Shown: positions 1 to 15,000, counted from the stretch's first letter. The stretch is 64,000 nucleotides of DNA from Liolophura sinensis (GCF_032854445.1 NC_088295.1:1242501-1306500), one strand, 5' to 3'. Made by a program: numbers and translations. The notes: generated by a model from the sequence alone, not told the origin.

Positions 1-13
1 AAGATGGACGTAC

Positions 14-59
14 CTGTGTCAGATATATAATATCCCGAATCTCCTTAACGGGTCTTTGT
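14..59 (-). CDS. MANBA: MANBA-like exon downstream of nucleophile
   Basis: A 46-base exon encoding [15 protein letters not shown], which matches the family segment ending KDxIYLTQ. It is flanked by acceptor CCATTAG and donor GTACGT. It needs a phase-2 exon between it and exon 12 that I could not locate. Confidence 0.75.
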
Positions 60-3000
60 CTAATGGAGGTTGGAAATGAGCAGCGTGTTATTCAGGAGCC
101 AGTGATTGTCTGGAAGTACAAAACAGACATGTATGTACACTGTAACATGTCAGCCATACGGAAGTACAAAACAGGACATGTATGTACACTGTAACATGTC
201 AGCCATACGGAAGTACAAAACAGACATGTATGTACACTGTAACATGTCAGCCATACGGAAGTACAAAAACAGGACGTGCATGTACACTGTAACATGTCAG
301 CCATACGGAAGTACAAAACAGACGTGTATGTACACTGTAACATGTCAGCCATACCGAGAACAAAACAGACATGTATGTACACTGTAACATGTCAGCCATA
401 CGGAAGTACAAAACAGACGTGCATGTACACTGTAACATGTCAGCCATACGGAAGTACAAAAACAGACATGTATGTACACTGTAACATGTCAGCCATACGG
501 AAGTACAAAACAGACGTGCATGTACACTGTAACATGTCAGCCATACGGAAGTACAAAACAGACATGTATGTACATTGTAACATGTCAGCCATACGGTAAG
601 TATAAAAGAGACATGTATGACACTGTAACATGTCAGCCATACGGAAGTACAAAACAGACATGTATGTATACTGTAACATGTCAGCCATACGTTAGTATAA
701 AACAGACATGTATGTACACTGTAACATGTCAGCCATACGGAAGTACAAAACAGACATGTATGTACACTGTAACATGTCAGCCATACGGAAGTACAAAACA
801 GACATGTATGTACACTGTAACATGTCAGCCATACGTAAGTATAAAAGAGACATGTATGTACACTGTAACATGTCAGCCATACGGAAGCCGAAAGAGGGTC
901 ATTCCAATCTATGACGAGGTGATTCTCGCTACCTCGCTGTCTCGCAAGGTCAAGCCTTGTATTACAAAGGGCGATGTAGCGGTTGAGGTGGAGGGGCAGC
1001 GCTGTAGCGAGGTAGAGAGACCGCGGTGTAGCGAGACAGCAAGGCGGCGATATGGCGAGGTAGAGTGAGTGAGTGCTTGGGGTTTTACGTCGTACTTAAC
1101 AATTTTTCAGTCATATAACGACGAAAGTGCCTCCTTGTTGCAGGACGGATTCCACCGCTCTTTTATCTACTGCTGCTTTATTAAGACGCCTTACCGAAGG
1201 CAAGTAAGGCGCCCCGCCCGAGCCATTATACTGATACGGGTCAACCAGTCGTTGCGCTATCCCCTTCATGTGGCGAGGTAGAGACCGCGATGCCGTGATC
1301 TTACACTTTACCATTCCTTACACTTTACTATAACTTACACTTTACCACACCTGACACTTTACCAATACACTTTACCACACCTGACACTTTACCATACCTT
1401 ACACTTTACCATAACTTACACTTTACCACAAATATACACTTTACCATACCTGACACTTTACCACACCTTACACTTTCCTACACCTTACACTTTACCATAC
1501 TTTACCAGACCTGACAATTTACCAAACACTTTATCATACCTTACACATTACCATATCTTTCCCTTCACCACACCTTACACTTTACCATACTTTTAAATTT
1601 TGTCATGCTGTACCACACCTTACACCTTTCCATACCTGAAACTTTACCATACCTTACACTATATCGCACCTTACCCTTTACAATACCTTACACTTTACCA
1701 CATATTACCCTTTATCATACCCTATTCTTTGCTACACCTTACACTTTACCATACTTTTCACTATACCATACCTTACACTTTACCACACCTTACACTTTAC
1801 CACACCTGACAATTTACCATACCTGATTCTTTACCATACCGTACACTTTACCATACCTGATTCTTTACCATACCTTACACTTGACCATACCTTACACTTG
1901 ACCATACCTTACACTTTACCATACCTTACACTTTAACATAACTTACACTTTACCCAATCTGACACTTTACCACATATTACCCTTTACCATACATTACACC
2001 TTAACATACCTTACACTTTACCATACCTGACACTTTACCATACTGAACATACATGACACTTTACCATACCTAACACTATACCATACCTTACACTTTACCA
2101 CACCTTACACTTTACCACATCTTACATTTTACCACACCTTACACTTTACCACAACTTACAATTTACCATACTTTACACTATACCATACCTTACACTATAC
2201 CATACCTTACAATTTACCACACTTTACATTTTACCACACCTTACACTATACCATACCTTACACTTTACCACACCTCACACTATACCATAACTTACATTAT
2301 ACCACACCTTATACTTTGCCATACCTTTCACTTTACCATACCTGATTCTTTACCATACCTTACACTTTATCATACCTGACACTTTACCACACCTTACACT
2401 ATACCACACCTTATACTTTACCATACCTTTCACTTTACCACACATTACACTGTACCATACCTTACATATTACCACACCTAACACTTTACCACACCTGACA
2501 CTTTACCACACCTCACACTATACCACACCTTACACTTTACCACACCTTATACTTTACCACACCTTTCACTTTACCATACCTTACACTTTACCACATCTTA
2601 CACTATACCTTATTTTACACTTTACTACAACTTACATTTCACCAGACCTTACACTTTACTATACATTGCACTTCACTATACCTTACACCTTACCATACCT
2701 TACACTTTACCATTTTTAGAGTGCCATCGTGGGGGCAATGTTACTGTGCCACTGCGGCGGAATGTTAGTGTGTCATCGCGGCGCAATGTTAGTGTGTCAT
2801 CGCGGCGCAATGTTAGTGTGCCATCGTTGCGCAGTGTTAGTGTGGCATCATGGCTCAATGACTCAGGAGCGTCTCAAAAATGCATTCGTTGTGAGTTTAG
2901 GCCCAGCTCATACTGGTTTCCTCTCCGGTCGCACGTGGGAAGGTATGGCAGTAAACTGCGGATGGTCGTGGGTTTCCTCGGTCTCTGCCCGATTTCCTTC

Positions 3001-6000
3001 CACCATAATGCAGGCACCGTCGTATAAGTGAAATATTCTTGAGTACGGTGTAAAATACCAATCAAATATATATAAATGAATACATGTTACGATATCTTAT
3101 GTCCTGTGTGATGACAACACAGCATTTTGAGTATTTCTTGACTGACGTCTGAAAAATTGGAATTAACACCAATGCAATTTTCCCTCTATTCTGCTGAAGC
3201 CATGGTGCTAGGTAGCATGCAATTTGCTACAATTTAAGCATTTACATGAACATTTAGAATAAAACCCTAACTGAGGTAAACTGACAAGAGATCGTATATC
3301 ACTGGTTACCTGCTACCATTTGCCAGTTATTACACTGTCGTCGCTGATCTGGTTTTACTCTCTGTCCTGTACGTCTTTAATTATATTACCATACCTTTCA
3401 TTTTACCATGACATGTTACATACACTTTACATGTTACATACATGTAGTTGGGTCACTCATTATAACTCTTATAGGGTGGCGTCCGTGGCTCAATTGGTTA
3501 GCGCGCTAGCGCAGCGTAATGACCCGGGAGCCTCTCACCAATGCAGTCGTTGTGAGTTCAAGTCCAACTCATGCTGGCTTCCTCTCCGGCCTTAAGAGGC
3601 AAGGTCTGTCATAAACATGTGGATGGTCGTGGGTTTTCCCCGGGGTCTGCCCGGTTTCCTCCCACCATAATGGAAGCCGTCGTATAAGTGAAACATACTT
3701 GAGTACGGCGTACAACACCAATCAAATAAATAAATAAATCTGTTATCTAAGTACTAGCCAGTCTGGCGTTACCGTTGACGGAATGTTGCCTGTGCTCGCA
3801 GAACGGACTGTCGTAGTTCCAGTCCTGGGGTTCCGATGCCGTCTTTAGTGTAGTGAGAGAGGGCCAGGATTGTAGCCCATACTCTGTTACAAAACGCCCC
3901 ACTGGGTACACTGTCCAGTCCCAAGCGTCGTGATCGTATTCAAAATGGTCCACTGGATAACAGCGGTTGAACAGACAGGAAAATCAAAACAGGTAAAAAA
4001 GAACCGGTAAATCAGAGCAGGTAAATCAGAACAGGTAAATCTGAACAGGTTATCATTTATGTATTTATCTGATTGGTGTTTTACGCCGTGTTCAAGAAAA
4101 TACACTAATACGACGGTGGCCAGCATTATGTGGGAGGAAAACGGGCAGAGCCCGGGGAAAACCCACGACAATCCACAGGCTGCTGCCAGACCTTTCCACG
4201 TACGACCGGAGAGTAAGTCAGCATGATCTGGACTTGAACTCACAGTGACCCCATTGGTGAGAGGTTTCCGGGTCATTACGACACACTGGCGCCGCAAAGC
4301 CCCCCCCCCCCCCCGCCCCTCCCCTCCCGAAAAGGTATATCAGAGAAGGTCAATCAGAGAAAGTAAATCAGAACAGGTTTATGAGAACAGGAAAATCAGG
4401 AAATGTAAATAAGATGCGGTAAATCAGAGCAGGTGAATCGACCGATACTCGTATTACCATAATTACCATCGAGTCAGGGAAGCTAGATTAAAGCATGCCA
4501 CATGAACATCCATCAGATAATGGCGTGAGATACAATAACAATTAAAGATCGACGTGATATACAGCCTGGGTTTAGTCACCTACCGGTGCCGTAGAGGGTG
4601 TCATTAGGGTTCTGTGACACCCAGCCATCTTGTACTGTTCTGGCCCCGTTGTTAGGGCTGGAGTCGATAAAAGTCCTAGTGCCGTCCTCTCTCTCCACGA
4701 CCGTCATGATAGTATCGATGTATAGACTCAAATAATCCGACTTATACAGCGTAAAGTTAGAATTTGTACCATATCTAAAATAGAAACAGCCTTGTTTGTA
4801 AGCTTTTCTCATTGCCGTTTTCAACGTGTAGGATTACCCTGTTCAGTGTGTAGGATTACCGTGTTTAGTGTGCAGGATTATCGTGTTCCATGTGCAGGAT
4901 TACCCTGTTCATTGTGTCTGATTACCGGGTTCAGCGTGCAAGATTACCGTGTTCAGTGTGAAGGATTACCGTGTTCAGTGTGCAGGATTACCGTGTCCAA
5001 TGTATCTGATTACCGTGTTCACCGTAGAATTACCCTGTTCAGTGTGTAGGATTACCGTGTTCAGTGTGTAGGTTTACCGTGTTCAGTGTGTAGGATTAGC
5101 GTGTTCAGCGTGTAGGATTATCCTGTTCAGTGTGTAGGATTACCGTGTTCAGTGTATAGGATTACTCTGTTCAGTGTGTCGGATTACCCTGTTCAGTTTG
5201 TAGGATAACCGTGTTCAGCGTGTAAGATTACCGTGTTCAGTGTGTAGGATCACCCTGTTTAGTGTGTAGGATTACCGTGTTCAGTGTGTATGATTACTGA
5301 GTTCAGTGTGTAGGTTTGCCCTGTTCAGTGTGTAGGATTACCGTGTTCAGTGCGCAGCGATACCGTGTTCAGTGTGTATGATTATTGAGTTCTGTGTGTA
5401 GGATTATCCTGTTCAGCGTACAGGATTATCCTGTTCAGTGTGTAGGATGACTGTGTTTAGAGTGTCGGATTACCCTGCTCCGTGTGTAGGATTACCCTGT
5501 TCAGTGTGTAGGATTACAGTGTTCCGTGTGTAGTAATACCCTGTTCAGTGTGTAGGATTACCGTGTTCAGTGTGTATGATTAACCTGTTCAGTGTGAAGG
5601 ATAACCCTGTTTAGCGTGTAGGATTACCCTGTTCAGTGTGTAGGATTGCTCTGTTCAGTGTGTAGGAGTACCGCGTTCAGTGCGTACGATTGCCCTTTTC
5701 CGTGTGTAGGATTACCGTGTTCAGTGTGCCCGATTACCGTGTTCGGTGTGTAGGGTTAGCGCGTTCTGTGTGTAGGGATATCATGTTCAGTGTGTCCGAT
5801 TACCGTGTTCGGTGTATAAGATTCCCGTGTTCAGTGTGTAGGATTACCGTCTTCGGTGTGCAGGGTTACCGTGTTCAGTGTATAAGATTACCGTGTTCAG
5901 TGTGTAGGATTACCGTGTTCAGGGTGTAGGACTACCCTGTTCAGAGTGTAGAATTACCGTGTTCAGTGTGTTCGCTTAGCGTGTTCGGTGTGTAGGATTA

Positions 6001-9000
6001 CCGTGTTCAGTGTATAGAATTACCGTGCTCAGTGTGTAGGATTACCGTGTTTTTAACTTTACAATTTTTCAGTCATATGACGATGAGGAGTCATTAGGTG
6101 TGTGTACATATACTATATCTTTTTATGACATGTCCTCAAAGTGCTGCCGCACTGACGTATCATGACACTCCACCGAGTCACTTTTTACTGACACCGAGTG
6201 AACCAGTCCTGTCTCTCAGTGCTGGGCGGCAAGCAAGGCAGCAACAAGTGCCATTTTTAAAGTCTTTGGTATGACCCGACCTGGGTTTGATCCCGAGTCT
6301 CCCGCCTTCGAGGAAAGCACTCTAACCATTATAGGCCAGCGAAGCGGTCTCTCAGTTTACGAGCTGAATGGCATGATCATGGATCCTCTAATGGCGACAA
6401 AGATAAGCAATGGTAGAAACTGGATATTATCAGAAAAAAAAACATGTCTTGGTTCAGTGAATAGATTAGGCATCAATGAACAACCGTGACAACTCACAGA
6501 TTCAGGGCTAAACCAAGCTCATTTTTATTGTTGCCTGACCAGATCACTATGGATGGGTGATGTTGCAGTCGCCTGACCTGTGAGCAACAAAGTAAGAATT
6601 TTACATGTACACCAATGCTCAACCGGCCATCATAATAAAAACCATGTATATACAGATAAGAAATGGCAACTGGCACCAGGACTGATTAGAGCAGAAATGG
6701 TATAAGTCTAAGTTATGCTCTGATTGGATAGGCTAACCATGCTGTTACCTGTGGATTATTACCTGATGGGTGACCTCCTGCGTCACAGTGGTCAGGAAGT
6801 CTGGATCCCGAGGATACATAGCACAGTTAAACCCCACAATGTCGTGGAATATCATGAGACCAAGCTCGTCGGCAATGTCATAGAATTCGTCATGCTCATA
6901 GATCTGCAGGGAAGAGAAGCATGTCATAGTATATGGGTGTCGGACGGGCCTGTTCGGGATTGAACCTATGGCATATCGAAGCATGTCACAGTATAAGGGT
7001 GTCGGGCGGGCCAGTTTGGGATTGAACCTACGGCCTATCGAAGCATGTCACAGTATATGGGTGTTGGGCGGGCCTGTTAGGGTTTGGACCTACGGCCTAT
7101 CGATGCACGTCACAGTATATGGGTGTCGGGCGGGCCTGTTCGGGATTGAACCTATGGCATATCGAAGCATGTCACAGTATAAGGGTGTCGGGCGGGCCAG
7201 TTTGGGATTGAACCTATGGCATATCGAAGCATGTCACAGTATATCGGTGTTGGGCGGGACTGTTGGGGTTAGAACCTACGGCTTATCGGAGCACGTCACA
7301 GTATATGGGTGTTGGGCGGGCCAGTTTGGGATTGAACCTACGGCCTATCGAAGCATGTCACAGTATATGGGTGTTGGGCGGGCCTGTTCGGGATTGAACC
7401 TACGGTCTATTGAAGCATGTCACAGTATATGGGTGTTGGGCGGGCCTGTTAGGGTTTGGACCTACGGCCTATCGATGCACGTCACAGTATATGGGTGTCG
7501 GGCGGGCCTGTTCGGGATTGAACCTATGGCATATCGAAGCATGTCACAGTATATCGGTGTTGGGCGGGACTGTTGGGGTTAGAACCTACGGCTTATCGGA
7601 GCACGTCACAGTATATGGGTGTTGGGCGGGCCAGTTTGGGATTGAACCTACGGCCTATCGAAGCATGTCACAGTATATGGGTGTTGGGCGGGCCTGTTCG
7701 GGATTGAACCTACGGTCTATTGAAGCATGTCACAGTATATGGGTGTTGGGCGGGACTGTTGGGGTTAGAACCTAAGGCCTTTCGAAGCACGTCACAGTAT
7801 ATGGGTGTCGGGTGAGCCAGTTCGGGTTTGAACCTACGGCCTATCGAAGCATGTCACAGTATACGGGTGTCGGGGGGGGGGGGGGGAGTCGTGTTTAGGT
7901 TTGAATTTACGGCCTGTCGAAGCATGTCACAGTATATGGGTGTTGGGCGGACCCGTTGGGGTTTGAACATACGGCCTATCGAAGCACGTCACAGTATATG
8001 GGTGTTGGGCGGGCCTGTTGGGGTTTGAACCTACGGCCTATTGAAGCATGTCACAGTATATGGGTGTTGGGCGGGCCAGTTCGGGATTGAACCCACGGCC
8101 TATCGAAGCATGTCACAGTATAAGGGTGTCGGGGCGGGCGGGTTGGGGCTTGAACCTACGGCTTATCGAAGCACGCCACAGTATATGGGTGTGGGGGCGG
8201 TCCCGTAGGGGTTTAAACCTACGGCCTTCGGGACCATAACCTTATCTTCTGCCAAGGGAACCTTTTGTTTGTAGCTAGCCAGTTCATTCTAGTTTATCTA
8301 ATGCTGGTTCGGTTCTCTTCGGTAGACATTGTTAAGAATTACAACAGATACGACCACGTAATTTGTTATTCGTATGTCTTACCGACCTGTGACCTATTAT
8401 CCGTATGTCTTGCTGACATGTGTGACCTATTATCCATATGTCTTGCCGAGATGTGACCTATTGCCTGTATGTTTTACCGACATGTGAACTATTATCTGTA
8501 TGTTTACGGACATGTGACCTATTATCCGTATGTTTACTGACATGTGACCTATTATCCGTATGTTTACTGACATGTGACCTATTATCCGTATGTTTACTGA
8601 CATGTGACCTATTATTCGTATGTTTACTGACATGTGACCTATTATCCGTATGTTTACTGACATGTGACCTATTATCCGTATGTTTACTGACATGTGACCT
8701 ATTATCCGTATGTTTACTGACATGTGACCTATTATTCGTATGTTTACCGACATGTGACCTATTATCGTATGTTTACTGATATGTGACCTATTATTCGTAT
8801 GTTTACTGATATGTGACCTATTATCCCTATGTCTTACTGACATGTGACCTATTATCCCTATGTATTACCGACATGTGACCTATTATCCCTATGTCTTACC
8901 GACGTGTGACCTATTATCCCTATGTCTTACCGACATGTGACCTATTATCCCTATGTCGTACCGACATGCGACCTATTATCCCTATGTCTCACCGACATGT

Positions 9001-12000
9001 GTGACCTATTATCCGTATGTTTACCGACATGTGACCTATTATCTGTTTGTTTACTGACATATGACCTATTATTCGTATGTTTTACCGACATCTGACCTAT
9101 TATTCGTATGTTTACTGACATGTGACCTATTATCACTATATCTTACAATCCGTATGTCTTACCGACATCTTCGGAACTGTTTACTTTTTTGTACTTCAAG
9201 GTAACTATCTTCCATTCAAAATGTATATTTTAAGAGATCGTGATACTTCATTACTCAAACTAATCTTTCTGAATTTAATTTCGGAAGCTGTTTTACCGGT
9301 TGATGATTTGAAGTATATTTTGGCTTTGCCTACTATCTTCGCGGATCGATGAATACAACAAGCATGATTACTTTGTACACTGAAGGCACAAAGTGTTAGA
9401 GAAAACTCCACTTACGCCCACGGCACAAATCCTCAGCATGTTCATATTGGCGTCTGCCGCGGACTGAAGAAGGCGACGGCGATAACTGGAGGTAACTCTC
9501 TCCTGAAAACTATCAGCTGGAACCCAGTTGGAACCCTTAGCAAATATGGGAATCTCGTTGACGATGAAGGAAAAGGTCAAACCTGAATGGACCATAAAAG
9601 GCAATCGTTTTACCACAAAAAACTAGACGCTTTGGTTTATCTGGGAGCAAAGATCACTTAAACTCAAAGCAAGAGGAATCGTTGTCATTTTTAAATTAGA
9701 GCCCGTACTGATGAAGATTTAATAATCGTACATGATAGTAGTCATGAGCTGTGGTTAATGTAAGGAGGAAAATGTAAGAACTCTGCTGGGGGTGGGGGGG
9801 GGGGAGCGGTTGTTGTCGCGGAGGGTTAGAATCCACACCGGTGTGTGTATCGGCTGGAGTGTACTGCTCTACGTCAACGGTTCGAAACCCGAAGCGGACA
9901 ATTTTGGCGGCTTGTGGTGTCCCAGATGTATCCAGTGCCTCCACCACAAGTGTGTACAGAGGTTGGGCCCCGTAGCCACGCGGCCACCACAGCTCCACAT
10001 TCTGCAAGACATGAGCAAACTTTATTTTACTTCTATCATTGGATTCTGCAATGACATCGTCGGGAGATTACCTGAGACATGTTTTGTCTGATTCCGCTTA
10101 TCTCAGGGAGGATTACCGACCATTTTGGTGCAGCGAAATGTGCACTGTGGCAAGGGGCAATCTACTTCGGCTCACCTGACTCACTCCTTCTTTGGCCTAT
10201 TAAATTTTGATCAGCTAAACGATATATCTACACAGCCCCGTGGATATTAAGGAATAGGTCTTCCAAATTATTAATCAAGAAAACGCAACTGACCAATCAT
10301 AAGCAGTACTGTCGTAAATACATGTAGGTCAACCGCATGTCCCAATCTTTCTGTGACGTCATTACGTCACCGGGATTTGTTGGATCCGCCCATTCGTCCA
10401 CATAGCATAGTCATGTAGCACCTACTTGACCTACCGCGATTTTTGTAGATCCTATTATTACACTTGCATGGGTGAAACAAAGCACTAGCTGTATTTACAC
10501 AACGTATTCATGAAATGATCTGATCATGTTATATACATGGCTCCATTCATAACCCATGACAGTCATCATACGAATACTTACGTCGGCCACGATGCAAGTC
10601 AGGAGAAAGAACACTGCGTCATCTTTGAGCGTCAGGGGGAACTTTCCCTGACAGTGGAGATTCGGGATGCTGTAAGTGACGACGGTGTCCACGGAGGATC
10701 GGGACAACTCGTAGAACACTTTGGCGTTCACCATCCAACCAGAGTAGTTCAGTGCTGTGGACAGAGTACAAGCATATAATGTACGAATGAACTGTTCGGG
10801 GAGCTGACCGGTTGGAGAAAGAGGGGTGAGGTGCTGGTGCCGGTGGGGTGAGGATTTGGTAGTGGTTCGTTTTAACAGTTACCTTCGCACATGCGCACTC
10901 CCGGATCTCACCGATCTCACAGTTTGGGCTCTCTTACGGTCTCCTATAGATATCGATTCTTTTACTGGACCAAGTAAGCACCGCTAACATTACAGAGCTA
11001 TGAATTAAAAAAAGGTGCTACAGGCGTCGAGTAACCCCAACTTCTCGCATCCCTGCCAGCGAACGTCAGTTCATGGTGCTATACATGTTGTGATAGCGTA
11101 AGTTTAGGTCATGTTTGAACTTGGCTGTCTTGACCTCTGAGTATTTACAACATACGCCCAGAGGTTGCTTGTTCAACTTCAGCTTTAAACGATTTCGTTA
11201 CGGTTTACATACAGTGGTTTGTCGGATTATGGAGGATAATTAAGAATTATGAAATGTCATTCACTGCATAATGGCGATCCGGGTCCAAGCTGGACTGATC
11301 ACTGCACTCTTGTTATACATGAGAACAACATTAGCAGTTTGTCCCGAAAATTTCATTCCAATATACACCAACGGTTCCCTATTGGTCTGATGTACGGGAT
11401 TCTTTCGGGCCGTGGGCGGTTTTCTTAACTCACAAATCCAATTGTTTGAGTGCAGAGTAAAAGACAAATAAGTGAGAACTGATAGGCTTAAATGTATGTA
11501 CGCGCAGCTTTGCATGTAGCTGGTTTAAAAGATGAGAATGACACTGAGCTGGACAATCAAGACAGAAACGGACTAACAAAAATTCCTTCATGCGTAAGGC
11601 TGACAAACAAAACCACCATCATGCGTGAAGCTGACAGACAAAAACACCATCATGCGTGAAGCTGACAGACAAAAACACCATCATGCGTGAAGCTGACAGA
11701 CAAAAACACCATCCTGCGTGAAGCTGACAAACAAAAACGCCATCCTGCATGAAGCTGATAAACAAAAACACCATCATGTGTGAAGCTGACAGACAAAAAC
11801 AACATCATGTGTGAAGCTGACAGACAAAAACACCATCATGTGTGAAGTTGACAGACAAAAACAACATCCTGCATGAAGCTGACAGACAAAAACGCCATCC
11901 TGCGTGAATCTGACAGACAAAAACTCATCCTGTGTGAAACTGACAGACAAAAACGCCATCCTGTGTGAAGCTGACAGACAAAAACTTATCCTGCATGAAG

Positions 12001-15000
12001 CCGACAGACAAAAACACCTTCATGTGTGAAGATGACAGACAAAAACTTATCCTGCATGAAGCTGACAGACAAAAACACCTTCATGTGTGAAGCTGACAGA
12101 CAAAAACACCATCATGTGTGAAGCTAACAGACAAAAACACCATCATGTGTGAAGCTAACAGACAAAAACACCATCATGTATAAAGCTGAAGCAACTTTTG
12201 TCATGTGAGATGTAACTCTTCACTCGCTCACCTTTCGTCGTCTCTATGGTGATATAACGGAAGTCAATACCCTGGTAACCGTGGATGGAAATGTTTCGCC
12301 TGGAGAAATACAATCATGAAATTACGATATACCGTTACATATAGCTGAAGAGAATCACCCTTACAATGCTACAGCGATAAGCACATCTGACAGATCTAAA
12401 CAGCTTTTACATACATTCGGAAATGTTGTTGTAGAACATCATTGCTCTACACATTTCCATAGACAACCAGTAATTGTGTACAGTGAGAAGGTTGATAAAG
12501 AACATCGTTGTTGTACACATTTGCATGTACAACCAGTAATTGTGTACAGTGGGAAGACTGAAGAAGACCATTACAGTTCACGTTTGCATTGACAACCAGT
12601 AATTATATACAGTGAGAAGGTTGATAACGAACATCATTGCTGTACACATTTGCATTGAAAACTAGTAATTGTGTACACCATTGCTGTACAAATTTGCGTG
12701 TACATCCAGTAATTGTGTACAGTGGGAGGGTTGGTGTAGAACATCATTGCTGTTCACATTTGCATTGACAACCAGTAACTGTGTACAGTGGGAAGGTTGA
12801 TGAAGAACACCATTGCTGTACACATTTGCATGTACAATCAGTAATTGTGTACAGTGAGAAGGTTGATGAAGAACATCATTGCTGTACACATTTGTGTTGA
12901 CAACCAGTAACTGTGTACAGTGAGAAAGTTAATGAAAAACATCATGCTCTACACATTTGCATGTACAACCAGTAATTGTGTACAGTGAGAAGGTTGGTGA
13001 AGAACACCACTGCTGTTTACATCTGCATGTACAACCAGTAACTGTGTACAGTGAGAAAGTTGATGAATAACATCGTTGCTGTACACATTTGCACTTACAA
13101 CCAATAATTGTGTACAGTGAGAAGATTGATGAAGAACATCATTGCTGTACACATTTGCATGTACAACCAGTAATTGTGTACAGTGAGAAGGTTGATGCAG
13201 AACACCACTGCTGTACACAGCTGCATGTACAAAGAGTAATTGTGTTTAGTGGGAAGGTTGATTTGAACACCATTGCTGTACACATTTGCATTTACAACCA
13301 GTAATTGTGTACAGTGAGAAGGTGGATGACGAACATCATTGCTCTACACATTTGCATTGAAAACTAGTAATTGTGTACAGTGAGACGATTGATGAAGAAC
13401 ATCATTGCTCTACACATTTGCATGTACAACCAGTAACTGTGTACAGTGAGAAGGTTGATGAAGAACATCACTGCCGTAAACATTTCCATGTACAACCAGT
13501 AATTGTGTACAGTGAAAAGGTTGATAAAGAACATCACTGTTCTAAACATTTGCATGTACAACAGGTAATTGTGTACAGTGAGAAAGCTGATGAAGAACAT
13601 CATTGCTGTACACATTTGCATGTACAACCAGTAACTGTGTACAATGAGAAGGTTGATAAAGAACATCATTGGTCTACACATTTGCATTTACAACCAGTAA
13701 CTGTGTACAATGAGAAGGTTGATAAAGAACATCATTTGTCTACACATTTGCATTTACAACCAGTAACTGTGTACAGTGAGAAAGTTGATAAAGAACATCA
13801 TTGCTGTACACATTTGCATGTACAACCAGTAACTGTGTATAGTGAGAAGGTTGATGAAGAACATCATTGCTGTACACATTTGCATTTACAACCAGTAATT
13901 GTGTACAGTGGGAAGGTTGATCTGAACACCATTGCTGTACACATTTGCATTGACAACCAGGAATGGTTAACAATCGGAGGGTTGATGCAGAACACCATTG
14001 CTGTACACATTTGTATATACAGCCAGTAATTGTTTACAATGGAAAGGTTGATCAAGAACATCATTGCTGTACAATTGCACGGACAACCGGTAATTGTGTG
14101 CATTGGGAGGTTTCAGACGCTTAAAATCATGATGGATACGCAGTCACCTGTTTTCTGTTAAATTATCTTAAAACTTCCCAGAAAATTAAGCTGGAGCCTA
14201 ACAAACAAAGAAGTTGAATTAAACTCGCTTCCAGATTAGTGGACAGCCCCACAGACCAAGTTCATTATTACTGAGTGTACAAAATTTTCACTTCGTTGAC
14301 ACTGAAGGAGAAAACAGCGAGAAGGAAAAAACACACATCGCTTTGTATTGTGGTTACTAACTACTTAGCTCCCGTTTAACGGCGCCTTGGTATGAACAAT
14401 CGACGCAGATCTATTTCTTGTACATGTATTAAAATGCCGTGAAGACGTTGATCTTGATGGATGCCATTGAGTACAACAGCTCGTTTCTCACCAGATGCCT
14501 GAAGTCGGGAACGATGGCGCCCAATCCCAGCTGAAGGAAAACTGTGGTTTGCGAATGAAGTTCACGTAGCACCAGCCGTGTTGCTCCTCTGGTGGGCACT
14601 TTGGGGGAACAAGGTAGGGGTAGTTAGCCGACTGGTTCATGGCGTACGACACAGGGCTCTGTAGTCTCACATCAATCGTGTTTTCACCTGCCTGATACAA
14701 GATAGCGTACGATACAGGGCTATTTAGTCTCATATCAATCGTGTTTTCACCAGCCAGATACAAGATAGTGTACGATACAGGGCTATGTAGTGTTACATCA
14801 ATCGTTTTCTCGCCTGTCTGATACAAGATAGCGTACGACACAGGGCTATGTAGTGTTACATCAATCGTGTTTTCACATGTCCGATACAAGATAGCGTAGG
14901 ACACAGGGCTCTGTAGTGTTACATCAATCGTTTTCTCGCCTGTCTGATACACGATAGTATATGACACAGGGCTCTGTAGTGTTACATCAATCGTTTTCTC

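Noticed and set aside
3320-3420. Candidate for the missing beta-mannosidase exon on the minus strand
   Set aside because: An AG and a GTAACC are present, but the translation does not resemble the family and the end phase does not fit the next exon.
3478-3560. tRNA gene
   Set aside because: A and B boxes are present, but the sequence continues into the SINE body and has no acceptor-stem pairing.
8430-8843. 137-codon frame of 10-residue repeats
   Set aside because: A 30-bp minisatellite open on both strands, within an intron.
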